Shown: piece after piece, positions 1-5,765 of the stretch
Layout of the letters: each line of letters begins with the position of its first letter
Position numbering within the stretch: position 1 is the stretch's first letter
Assembly (NCBI GenBank): GCA_030831045.1
Contig: JAURMB010000099.1
Span: 1 to 14,332 of the forward strand
Source of the DNA: Schleiferiaceae bacterium
GTDB taxonomy: Bacteria > Bacteroidota > Bacteroidia > Flavobacteriales > Schleiferiaceae
DNA: 14,332 nucleotides
Reading direction: 5' to 3'
Notes under the pieces: model-generated
Seen by the model: only the letters and a program-made list of their open reading frames with translations
What the model was told of the DNA's origin: nothing
Database searches by the model: none
Made by a program: the position numbers and the translations under genes

Positions 1-96
1 CAGCTCGACCTGAGTGGCAAGGCCGCGGGCATTTACCGCGCGGTGATCTACGGTAAGGACGGTCAAGTGACCTTGCCGGTGTACGTCAGGTACTAA
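1..96 (+). CDS. C-terminal tail of a probable T9SS-secreted protein (partial)
   Basis: The open frame enters from the left edge and ends at a TAA at 94-96, leaving 31 residues. They read as the last strands of a type IX secretion sorting domain: a leucine-rich turn followed by GIYRAVIYGKDG and a short hydrophobic/basic end, VYVRY. In Bacteroidota such domains follow the pattern of a 'L..G.Y.v.i..' strand, a turn and a final short strand, and they are cleaved off after the outer-membrane passage. The main body of the protein is outside the window, so its function cannot be given. A strong terminator follows directly, so this is the end of its transcript. The family assignment rests on a short stretch and could be wrong; that it is the end of a coding region is more certain. 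Confidence 0.6.
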   Translation, partial: QLDLSGKAAGIYRAVIYGKDGQVTLPVYVRY

Positions 97-125
97 GCGT
101 CATTTGAATCACACTTGACCCAGTG

Positions 126-153
126 AAAGCCCCCGGAAACGGGGGCTTTTTTT
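126..153 (+). terminator. Rho-independent terminator
   Basis: A hairpin has the arms AAAGCCCCC (126-134) and GGGGGCTTT (141-149). An extra G-C pair at 135/140 closes a GAAA tetraloop, and a run of seven T covers 147-153. It lies 30 bp after the stop at 94-96 and 44 bp before the next start, so it separates the left-edge gene from the 811-residue secreted protein gene. Confidence 0.93.
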
Positions 154-183
154 ATTAAAATCATGAAATTCACCAATTTGAGC

Positions 184-191
184 TAACTTTC
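184..191 (+). promoter_or_regulatory. Possible Bacteroidota -7 box for the secreted protein gene
   Basis: TAACTTTC differs in one base from the Bacteroidota housekeeping -7 consensus TAnnTTTG and ends 5 nt before the ATG at 197. No convincing TTTG -33 element is seen at the usual spacing. It is listed mainly because the same distance recurs at other genes in the window. Confidence 0.35.
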
Positions 192-196
192 AAACG

Positions 197-2632
197 ATGA
201 AATTTCGCGCCGCACTTTTAGCCCTCATTCTCGTTTTCAGCACCCATTCAGCTACGGCCACCCACGCATATGGTGGGCAGATAACGTGGAAGTGCTTCTC
301 AACTGGCCCCTTCGCAGGCAGATATAAATTTTATTTAACCTTGTACCGCGATTGCGGAACGGGTACAGCGACGCTCCCCAATTCGGTTGCTATTTCGAGC
401 AATTCGTCGGTTGGCAGCATTTCGTTGTTTAAAGTCGGAATCAATTCAGACGTTTCACCGAGCTGCTACCTTTCTCCTTCGCCCGTGCGCTGCAACCAAG
501 TGGCGACCGGACTCGGGGCGTTAGAAGAGGCGCGTTATGAATCAGGCTATATTTTGCTGTCGGGAAGCCCTCCTCCCACCGGTTGGACCTTTAGCTATTC
601 GTTATGTTGCCGTCCGGCAAGCCTTTCAAACATTCAAAATCCAGCGTCCGCAAACCTGCATCTTCAGGCGGTAATGTACCCGTATTCGGTAAATGGCGCT
701 CCCCAAAGTGCGGGATCGTGCTACGATTCATCGCCAGAATTCCTCGAATATCCAAAGTCCGCAACGTGTACGGGATCAAAATTTTCCTACAGCCAATCAG
801 CATTTGATTCAGATTTTGATTCACTTCACTACGAGTGGACCGATTTACTCACCTTTAATGCCGTCCCAATTCCGTTTGTTACGCCCTATTCGGTAACCAA
901 TCAATTGCCCAACGGCACGACCCCTGCGACGTTGGATCCGAATACAGGTACGATTCAATTTACGCCTCAGGCCGGTGGAGCTTTTGCTACAGCCATTAAA
1001 GTTTCTTCCTACCGCTGCGGCCAGCTCATTTCTCAGATTTTTAGGGATATCCCCATTGTGGTGCGCTCCGACTGCCCCAATGTGCCCACGGGGGCTGTGA
1101 ACGCGGCCCCGTCGGTTACGGTGGGCGCGCTACCGGGATTTCCGCCAATTACTCCCGTCATCGTGGGCAACGACACATTGAGGTACGTTATTACGGTGAA
1201 TGCGGGGGAACAGGTGAAGTTCAATTTTACAGGGAATGACGGGCAGATATTGGCAAATTTTCAACCGCAGTCTATTACGTTTACTGGTTTAGGAGGCAAT
1301 TTTGGTTCTCCAATTGGTTCTGCTGTGGGCTGCGGACTTCCGCCCTGCGCAACGGTGACGCCGGTGGTGCCCCAATCCAGCCTGACTTCGGCAGTGCAAA
1401 ATGAGGTCCAATTCAACTGGCAAACCTTGTGCGACCATTTGGTCGTAAATTCTACTTGCCCGAGAGAAATGGTCCCGTATTCGTTCGTGCTTCGGATGAG
1501 CGACAACCATTGTCCAATTCCCGCGACTAGGCTGATCAACGTCATTGTGAACGTAAAAGTGCCGATGATTGATCCGCCCGTGGTTAACGCTTCGTCAGTT
1601 ACCGTTCTTTCTAACGGGAATGTGCAGCTAAATTGGTTGAGTCCGGCAGATACTGGAATTTCATTTGACGGGTATGTGGTGATGCACTCGCCCGTGGCAA
1701 ATGGGCCATTTGTGGCACTTGATACGCTTACCTCGTACAGCGCACAGTCCTACCTTCATACTTCGCCGATCCAAGGGATCAATTACTACCTGCTAAGGAC
1801 CCTATCCAAATGTGGTCAGATTTCTGAGCCCGTGGACACCTTAAAAACCATATGGCTTGCGGCCTCAAGCCCGAGCGCTGTGGATACGAGTACGGTTGAT
1901 TTATCGTGGAATTCCCCGGTTTCAAATTACAATGGCTACTACCAGATTATGCGACGAAAAGGTGCGGGAAGTGCCTGGGTCAACGTGGATTCCACACTTG
2001 GATTATCCTACCGAGACAGTGTTTACAATTGTGGTTCAAACTATACCTACCGCGTTTTGACCAATCTTGGCTCCGCAAGTTCGAGCGTGAGCACGTGGTT
2101 CGCAGACAAGCTTAATACGGAACTTCACGACATCGACAGTAGCTACTTGACCTTCAACTCCATTTGGTTTTCGTGGAATCCTGGTTTGGCCTCAGATCTG
2201 GCTCAGTATCAAGTCTTCCGGAGCGATTCTACCTTGGTATGGCAAGTGGTTACGTCGGTGCCCAGCTCGGTGACTTCCTACGTTATTCCGTCGAGGTCCT
2301 TGTATGCTAATGAGTTCCGAGTCGTTTCGGTAGACTCCTGCGGAAATGTGAGTTCTCTGGCAAATACGCAAGGACTTATCGTTCAAGGGACGCTCGGTAC
2401 GGAAGTACAATCGACGAGTTGGGCGTTAGTTCCAAATCCTACGCGCGGCATTCTCCACACCACTGTGCCCGTTGACGGGACTTATGAGGTGCGAACCACC
2501 GAAGGCAAAGTGGTCCGTCGAGGGACGTTGCCTGGGCCTGTTGATTTAAAAGACCTGCCCTCAGGAATACTGCTCGTTCAGATTCAAACTGACCGTGAAA
2601 CGCGCAGGTTCCAGGTAGTTAAAACGGACTAA
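197..2632 (+). CDS. Secreted multidomain protein with FN3-like repeats and T9SS type A sorting domain
   Basis: An 811-residue cell-surface or extracellular protein of unknown specific function. Residues 1-22 form a signal peptide (MKFRAALLALILVFS core, then ATATHA). The mature start, HAYGGQITWKC followed by a YRDCGTGT motif at 50-57, matches the opening module of large Bacteroidota surface proteins of the 'ATHIVGG.I.Y.C ... YRDC' type. Residues about 30-455 are beta-rich with many cysteines, including CC at 137-138. Three FN3-like segments follow at about 461-548, 552-632 and 643-727. Residues about 740-811 (WALVPNPTRG, then a DLPSGILLVQI strand) are a T9SS type A sorting domain. The start at 197 fits the signal peptide; an ATG at 163 opens only a seven-codon frame. 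The stop lies 2 nt from the convergent kdsA stop. Base composition looks less GC-rich than its neighbours. Adhesion is a guess. Confidence 0.9.
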   Translation: MKFRAALLALILVFSTHSATATHAYGGQITWKCFSTGPFAGRYKFYLTLYRDCGTGTATLPNSVAISSNSSVGSISLFKVGINSDVSPSCYLSPSPVRCNQVATGLGALEEARYESGYILLSGSPPPTGWTFSYSLCCRPASLSNIQNPASANLHLQAVMYPYSVNGAPQSAGSCYDSSPEFLEYPKSATCTGSKFSYSQSAFDSDFDSLHYEWTDLLTFNAVPIPFVTPYSVTNQLPNGTTPATLDPNTGTIQFTPQAGGAFATAIKVSSYRCGQLISQIFRDIPIVVRSDCPNVPTGAVNAAPSVTVGALPGFPPITPVIVGNDTLRYVITVNAGEQVKFNFTGNDGQILANFQPQSITFTGLGGNFGSPIGSAVGCGLPPCATVTPVVPQSSLTSAVQNEVQFNWQTLCDHLVVNSTCPREMVPYSFVLRMSDNHCPIPATRLINVIVNVKVPMIDPPVVNASSVTVLSNGNVQLNWLSPADTGISFDGYVVMHSPVANGPFVALDTLTSYSAQSYLHTSPIQGINYYLLRTLSKCGQISEPVDTLKTIWLAASSPSAVDTSTVDLSWNSPVSNYNGYYQIMRRKGAGSAWVNVDSTLGLSYRDSVYNCGSNYTYRVLTNLGSASSSVSTWFADKLNTELHDIDSSYLTFNSIWFSWNPGLASDLAQYQVFRSDSTLVWQVVTSVPSSVTSYVIPSRSLYANEFRVVSVDSCGNVSSLANTQGLIVQGTLGTEVQSTSWALVPNPTRGILHTTVPVDGTYEVRTTEGKVVRRGTLPGPVDLKDLPSGILLVQIQTDRETRRFQVVKTD

Positions 2633-2634
2633 GC

Positions 2635-3414
2635 TTAAAATCCCTTCACCACCGCGTCAATCGCCAGCAGGCGCTCGACCATCGGCTCCAAGGCCTCGAG
2701 CGGAAGCTGGCTGGCTGCGTCGCACAGCGCCTCCGACGGGCAGGGGTGGGCTTCGAGGAAGAGGCCGTCGATTCCGGTGGCCACGGCCGCGCGGGCAAGG
2801 GTTTCGAGGTACTGGCGCGCACCGCCGCTGGGGTCGGCCGAGGGAATTCCGTACTTGCGAATGGAGTGGGTGGCGTCAAACACGACGGGGTAGCCGGTTT
2901 GCTTGAGCTCATAAAAGGCCCGCGGATCGACCACGAGGTCGTTGTAGCCGAAGGTGTATCCGCGCTCGGTCAAAATAATATCGCGGTTGCCGGTCGACTC
3001 GACCTTGGCGCAAACTTTAGCCATGGTGCTCGGAGCCACCATTTGCCCGTGCTTGAGGTTGATTGTGCGCCCGGTGCGCGCCGCCTCAACCACCAGCGTG
3101 GTCTGCATGCAGAGGTAGGCCGGAATCTGCAGGATGTCCACCACTTCGGCCACCGGCTGCGCCTGGTCGGGGTAGTGGATGTCGGTCAGCAGGCGGAATC
3201 CGTACTGGCGCTTGACCTCCGCCAAGATGCGTAGGCCCTCGTCGAGCCCCGGCCCCATGTAGTAGTCGACGGAGCTCCGGTTGTCCTTCTGAAAGCTCGA
3301 TTTGTATATTACTTCGCTGAGCGGAAGGCGTTCGCGCACCCCCGCCAAATGGTCGGCCACCCGCAGGGCCGTGTCGAGGGATTCAATGACGCAGGGTCCG
3401 GAGATCAAAAACAT
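2635..3414 (-). CDS. kdsA: 3-deoxy-8-phosphooctulonate synthase (KdsA), metal-dependent class
   Basis: 259 residues, near full family length. KdsA condenses phosphoenolpyruvate with arabinose 5-phosphate to give Kdo 8-phosphate, the cytosolic step that commits carbon to the Kdo of lipopolysaccharide. The sequence opens with FLISGPCVIES and contains KSSFQKDNRSS (38-48), GPGLDEGL, TDIH (77-80), IPAYLCMQT, NLKHGQMVAP, LTERGYTFGYN, FDATHS and FLEAHPCP. The four metal ligands of the metal-dependent class can be placed at C8, H183, E221 and D232, matching C11/H185/E222/D233 of the Aquifex enzyme. The metal-independent E. coli type has Asn at the first position. The gene is monocistronic here, with no other Kdo gene beside it. 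Its upstream region carries a 19-bp repeat also found in mutS and a near-consensus -7 box, GACCTTTG, 4 nt before the ATG. Confidence 0.97.
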   Translation of the reverse strand: MFLISGPCVIESLDTALRVADHLAGVRERLPLSEVIYKSSFQKDNRSSVDYYMGPGLDEGLRILAEVKRQYGFRLLTDIHYPDQAQPVAEVVDILQIPAYLCMQTTLVVEAARTGRTINLKHGQMVAPSTMAKVCAKVESTGNRDIILTERGYTFGYNDLVVDPRAFYELKQTGYPVVFDATHSIRKYGIPSADPSGGARQYLETLARAAVATGIDGLFLEAHPCPSEALCDAASQLPLEALEPMVERLLAIDAVVKGF

Positions 3415-3478
3415 GTCGCAAAGGTCCGGTGAAAAATTTTGAAATTCGGGTATATCCGAACGAACGCGTGGCCCATTA

Positions 3479-3497
3479 TTCGGATTTTTCCGGATTT
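3479..3497 (-). repeat. 19-bp dispersed repeat, copy 1 (kdsA leader region)
   Basis: The plus strand reads TTCGGATTTTTCCGGATTT, identical over 19 bases to 12688-12706 inside mutS. On the minus strand it reads as two AAATCCGRA-type units. It lies 65-83 bp upstream of the kdsA start, in the gap between kdsA and the first toxin-antitoxin cassette, and has the same orientation relative to kdsA as the other copy has to mutS. Confidence 0.75.
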
Positions 3498-3517
3498 ACT
3501 TTTTAATGATCTCCGGG

Positions 3518-3550
3518 ATGACGTACAGAATTCATATTTTTGTACGTCAT
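3518..3550 (+). promoter_or_regulatory. Operator and promoter of RHH-PIN cassette 1
   Basis: A perfect 10-bp inverted repeat, ATGACGTACA (3518-3527) and TGTACGTCAT (3541-3550), flanks a 13-bp AT-rich spacer. The ACGT cores at 3521 and 3544 are 23 bp apart, about two helical turns, as expected for two ribbon-helix-helix dimers on one face of the DNA. A perfect -7 box TATTTTTG (3535-3542) sits in the spacer, and the right arm overlaps the ATG at 3549. Binding by the antitoxin would block both transcription and the start codon region. No clear -33 box is seen. Cassette 2 has the same layout. Confidence 0.75.
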
Positions 3551-3824
3551 GCGATACAATCCGGAACCCGAAAAGAAAAAACTCACCCTGCGCCTGAGCG
3601 AAGATGCGATTACCTACGGCAAGCAGCGCGCTGACGAGCTTGGGCTCAGCGTTTCAGCACTCGTGGAGCAGTTGTTTGAAGCCATGCAGGCCCCCGCGGA
3701 TGCACCGAGTTCCGAATTTCAGGCGCTGATGGATGCGCTCGAAAAGGTTTCGCCCCGAAGCGAGGACCAGTTTGACCCCCAAGATCCATACTACAAATCC
3801 GCCGCCGCCGGCCGCCATGAGTAA
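3549..3824 (+). CDS. RHH-type antitoxin, DUF6364-like (cassette 1)
   Basis: 91 residues from the ATG at 3549. A TTG at 3540 would add three residues, but it lies inside the -7 box. The N-terminus has a ribbon-helix-helix pattern: strand KKLTLRL, helix EDAITYGKQRADELG, a turn, then helix SVSALVEQLFEAM. The C-terminal half is acidic and proline-rich, with no fold that I recognise, and would be the toxin-binding tail. It closely resembles the antitoxin at 5041 (KLTLxLxxD.I.YGK...SVS.L.E). The last 8 nt overlap the start of the PIN toxin gene, so the two are translationally coupled. The expected role is to neutralise the PIN ribonuclease and repress its own operon through the inverted repeat over its start. 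Confidence 0.85.
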   Translation: MRYNPEPEKKKLTLRLSEDAITYGKQRADELGLSVSALVEQLFEAMQAPADAPSSEFQALMDALEKVSPRSEDQFDPQDPYYKSAAAGRHE

Positions 3825-4242
3825 GCCAAAAGTGTTTGTAGATGCCAACGTGCTGCTCGACATCGTGCTGCACCGCACTCGGTATGTAGGCGACGCGGTG
3901 CACCTAATGAAGCTGGGTATGGACGGGCGCGTGGAGCTTGTGACTACGGCCTCGGTCATTCATGCGGTGCGGTACGTGGGGATGAGGGAGCGCGGAAGGG
4001 CCTGCATCGAATTACTTGACACCTTGATGCGCAACCTCACGCTTATTCCGGAGTCGATGGATGCGATCCGCGGCGGACTCAGCTATAAGGACCCTGAAGA
4101 CGCGGCGCTCGCGTTCAGCTGCCTCGAACAGGGCATACAATGGTTAGCTACACGGAACGTGGCCGACTTCGCCAGATTTCAAGAGCGCGGCCTGCGGCCA
4201 GTCCTGCCGTCGGTAATCTGCGCGAGGATAATGATATTGTAA
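3817..4242 (+). CDS. PIN-domain ribonuclease toxin, VapC-like (cassette 1)
   Basis: 141 residues from the ATG at 3817, which overlaps the antitoxin stop by 8 nt. An upstream in-frame ATG at 3733 lies inside the antitoxin gene and is unlikely. PIN-domain signatures are FVDANVLLDIVL with D9, the acidic cluster KDPEDAALAF (E94, D95), and ATRNVADF with D117. These acidic residues bind Mg2+ or Mn2+ for RNA cleavage. The middle strand, TTASVIHAVRYV, lacks the second conserved acidic residue of classical VapC, as is common in the Bacteroidota PIN group found with DUF6364 partners. The likely activity is growth inhibition through RNA cleavage, with the target unknown. The stop at 4240-4242 is followed 9 bp later by a heptamer repeat array. 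Confidence 0.87.
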   Translation: MSKPKVFVDANVLLDIVLHRTRYVGDAVHLMKLGMDGRVELVTTASVIHAVRYVGMRERGRACIELLDTLMRNLTLIPESMDAIRGGLSYKDPEDAALAFSCLEQGIQWLATRNVADFARFQERGLRPVLPSVICARIMIL

Positions 4243-4251
4243 GGCCCTGCG

Positions 4252-4279
4252 GGCACTAGTAACCAGTAGCTAGAGGCTA
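4252..4279 (+). repeat. Degenerate heptamer array A (4 units)
   Basis: Four consecutive 7-bp units read GGCACTA, GTAACCA, GTAGCTA and GAGGCTA, all of the form GNNRCNN (consensus GNAACTA). The array fills most of the 34-bp gap between the convergent PIN toxin 1 and deoxynucleoside kinase genes. The last three bases, CTA at 4277-4279, are the reverse complement of the kinase TAG stop codon. It belongs to the same family as arrays at 5703, 12492 and 13385. Confidence 0.8.
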
Positions 4280-4891
4280 AAATAGGCCATTCAGCTCCGC
4301 GTCGATTTTTTCAATCACTTTGCCGAGGTCCTCGGGTTTGCTGTCGAATTCGAGTTGGTCGACGTCGATGACGAGCAGGCGGCCCTTGTCGTAGCCCTTG
4401 ACCCAGTCGTTGTAGCGCTCGTTGAGGTTTTGCAGGTAGTCGAGGCGGATGCTGTTTTCGTAGGGGCGTCCGCGCTTTTGGATTTGGCGCACGAGGGTCG
4501 GAACGCTCGCGTTGAGGTAGATGAGCAGGTCGGGCGCTTTGATGAACTCTTCCATGAGGCCGAAGAGTTCTTGGTAGGTGTTGAAGTCCCGCGACGACAT
4601 GAGGCCCATGTCGTGGAGGTTGGGGGCAAAGATGTGGGCGTCTTCGTAGATGGTGCGGTCCTGGATGACGTTTTTGTTTTGGCTCCGAAAGCTATGGATC
4701 TGGCGGAAGCGGCTGTGCAAGAAGTAGATCTGGAGGTTGAACGACCACCGCATCATGTCGTCGTAAAACTCGTTGAGGTAGGGGTTTTCGTCCACTTCTT
4801 CAAAGTGGGGCTGCCAGCTGTAGTGCTTGGCGAGTTGGGTGGTGAGGGTGGTCTTCCCTGATCCGATGTTCCCGGCGATTGCGACGTGCAT
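4277..4891 (-). CDS. Deoxynucleoside kinase (dGK/dAK/dCK family)
   Basis: 204 residues, a normal length. The enzyme transfers the gamma-phosphate of ATP to salvaged deoxynucleosides to give dNMPs in the cytosol. It has the P-loop GNIGSGKTT (7-15), EEVDENPYL (31-39, the EN.Y substrate region), DRTIYED (78-84, the DR[ST] catalytic region with the ERS-type arginine), a basic LID QIQKRGRPYE (136-145), and a C-terminal LLVIDVDQLEF strand. Thymidylate kinase is excluded by the EENPYL and DRTIYED signatures. Substrate preference cannot be read from the sequence. The gene is single and lies between the two RHH-PIN cassettes in the opposite direction. The -7 box TATTTTTG ends 5 nt before its ATG. Its TAG stop is supplied by heptamer array A. 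Confidence 0.93.
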   Translation of the reverse strand: MHVAIAGNIGSGKTTLTTQLAKHYSWQPHFEEVDENPYLNEFYDDMMRWSFNLQIYFLHSRFRQIHSFRSQNKNVIQDRTIYEDAHIFAPNLHDMGLMSSRDFNTYQELFGLMEEFIKAPDLLIYLNASVPTLVRQIQKRGRPYENSIRLDYLQNLNERYNDWVKGYDKGRLLVIDVDQLEFDSKPEDLGKVIEKIDAELNGLF

Positions 4892-4896
4892 AAGCC

Positions 4897-4904
4897 CAAA
4901 AATA
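4897..4904 (-). promoter_or_regulatory. -7 promoter box of the deoxynucleoside kinase gene
   Basis: The plus strand CAAAAATA reads TATTTTTG on the minus strand, a perfect match to the Bacteroidota -7 consensus TAnnTTTG. Only 5 nt (4892-4896) separate it from the ATG at 4891-4889, so transcription would begin at or beside the start codon. I did not find a TTTG -33 box at 19-21 bp. Confidence 0.55.
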
Positions 4905-5012
4905 AGGCATTCCGGCGCGCTAAACCATAATAAACGACTAAGTCCGCTTAAGGGACGGCTAGCGCGCTGAAGCGCACCAAATTGCGGTCATGAATCAAGC
5001 ACGACCACCAAC

Positions 5013-5041
5013 TACGTATAATTTTTGTAATTTCGTACGTA
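5013..5041 (+). promoter_or_regulatory. Operator and promoter of RHH-PIN cassette 2
   Basis: Two TACGTA half-sites at 5013-5018 and 5036-5041 are spaced 23 bp centre to centre, exactly as the ACGT cores of cassette 1. The left site extends to ACGTATA (ACGTACA in cassette 1) and the right site to CGTACGT (TGTACGT in cassette 1). The right site runs into the ATG at 5041. The AT-rich spacer holds TAATTTCG (5028-5035), one mismatch from the TAnnTTTG -7 consensus, ending 5 nt before the ATG. The site is imperfect as an inverted repeat, unlike cassette 1. Confidence 0.62.
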
Positions 5042-5310
5042 TGGCAAAGCAAAAACTCACTTTGGCGCTGGAATCCGATCTGATCGCCTACGGAAAATCC
5101 TATGCGGCGGAACGCGGAACCAGTGTTTCAGAGCTCCTCGAAACCTATTTGGCACAGCTGCGCGCTACTCCCGCGCTGCCTGATGGAGATGGGGCTTCGG
5201 CGCTCGTGCGGCGCATTCGCAGCGAGTTGGAGCAAGGGCAGCAGCAGGCTCCGCAGCAAGTTGACCAGAAGGCGGTTCGCTCGGACCACCTTAGAACAAA
5301 GTACGCATGA
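5041..5310 (+). CDS. RHH-type antitoxin, DUF6364-like (cassette 2)
   Basis: 89 residues from the ATG at 5041. An in-frame ATG at 4990 would add 17 residues, but that segment spans the predicted operator and has no counterpart in cassette 1, so 5041 is preferred. The N-terminus is a ribbon-helix-helix: strand QKLTLALES, helix DLIAYGKSYAAERG, then helix SVSELLETYLAQL. The C-terminal part is glutamine-rich and ends in LRTKYA, similar to the basic 'L..KY' end of DUF6364 proteins. It is paralogous to the antitoxin at 3549 but divergent in its tail, which suggests that each antitoxin is specific to its own toxin. The stop TGA overlaps the toxin ATG in an ATGA arrangement, so translation is coupled. 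Predicted role: PIN toxin neutraliser and autorepressor. Confidence 0.85.
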   Translation: MAKQKLTLALESDLIAYGKSYAAERGTSVSELLETYLAQLRATPALPDGDGASALVRRIRSELEQGQQQAPQQVDQKAVRSDHLRTKYA

Positions 5311-5717
5311 GGATCGCGGTGGATACCGACGTGCTGCTCGACCTGCTCGTGCTGCGGGCGGGGCACGTGGAGCCGGCGTTGCGCGCGGTGCACGCGGCCC
5401 AAAGCCAAGGGGTGGAGCTGGTAACGACGGTCTGCGTCCTGCAGAACGCCTACTTTGTGGGCCAGCGGCATTATGCGGAGTACTGGAGCCTCGAGCGCTG
5501 GCTCGACCTGCTGGATTCGGTGGAGCTTATTGCGGTTCCGAAGGCTGCTTTGGAGCGGGCGGTGGACTACACCGACTACGAAGATGCGGTGCTTGCGCTT
5601 TCAATGCAGCACGCAGCGGTGCGCATGCTTTGGACGCGGAACGCAAAGGACTTTAAGGAGTTTGCGAGCATCACCGCACGCTCGCCGGAGGCCTACCTCG
5701 CGGGAACAAGTAGCTAG
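5307..5717 (+). CDS. PIN-domain ribonuclease toxin, VapC-like (cassette 2)
   Basis: 136 residues, starting in the ATGA overlap with the antitoxin. PIN-domain features are AVDTDVLLDLLVL with D6 and D8, the acidic cluster TDYEDAVLAL (E92, D93), and WTRNAKDF with D115. The middle strand TTVCVLQNAYFV again lacks the second classical acidic residue. It shares the plan of the toxin at 3817 (VDxxVLLD, VELVTT, EDA.LA, TRN..DF), so the two cassettes are paralogous, but the sequences have diverged well apart. The expected activity is metal-dependent RNA cleavage with an unknown target. Its last four residues, GTSS, and its TAG stop are encoded largely by heptamer array B, so the native C-terminus may have been replaced or extended by the repeat. 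Confidence 0.87.
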   Translation: MRIAVDTDVLLDLLVLRAGHVEPALRAVHAAQSQGVELVTTVCVLQNAYFVGQRHYAEYWSLERWLDLLDSVELIAVPKAALERAVDYTDYEDAVLALSMQHAAVRMLWTRNAKDFKEFASITARSPEAYLAGTSS

Positions 5718-5765
5718 CAACTAGAAACCGGCAGCATGGAACTAGAAACCAGAAACTAGCAACTC
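5703..5765 (+). repeat. Degenerate heptamer array B (9 units)
   Basis: Nine unbroken 7-bp units run from 5703: GGAACAA, GTAGCTA, GCAACTA, GAAACCG, GCAGCAT, GGAACTA, GAAACCA, GAAACTA and GCAACTC. Every unit has G at position 1, a purine at 4 and C at 5. The array bridges the convergent ends of PIN toxin 2 and the GH3 gene and contributes both stop codons: TAG at 5715-5717 on the plus strand and TAG (CTA at 5742-5744) on the minus strand. It also encodes the last residues of both proteins. It is the longest of the four arrays. Confidence 0.85.

Noticed and set aside
2746..3234. A long plus-strand open frame of 162 codons opposite kdsA.
   Set aside because: It is a shadow of kdsA, whose motifs are unmistakable; the antisense product resembles no family.
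4244..4254. GGCCCTGCGGGC after PIN toxin 1 as a terminator hairpin.
   Set aside because: The stem is only 4-5 bp with a 3-nt loop and no T-run on either strand.
4990..5040. Upstream ATG that would extend antitoxin 2 by 17 residues.
   Set aside because: The added segment covers the operator/-7 region and has no counterpart in the paralogous cassette 1.
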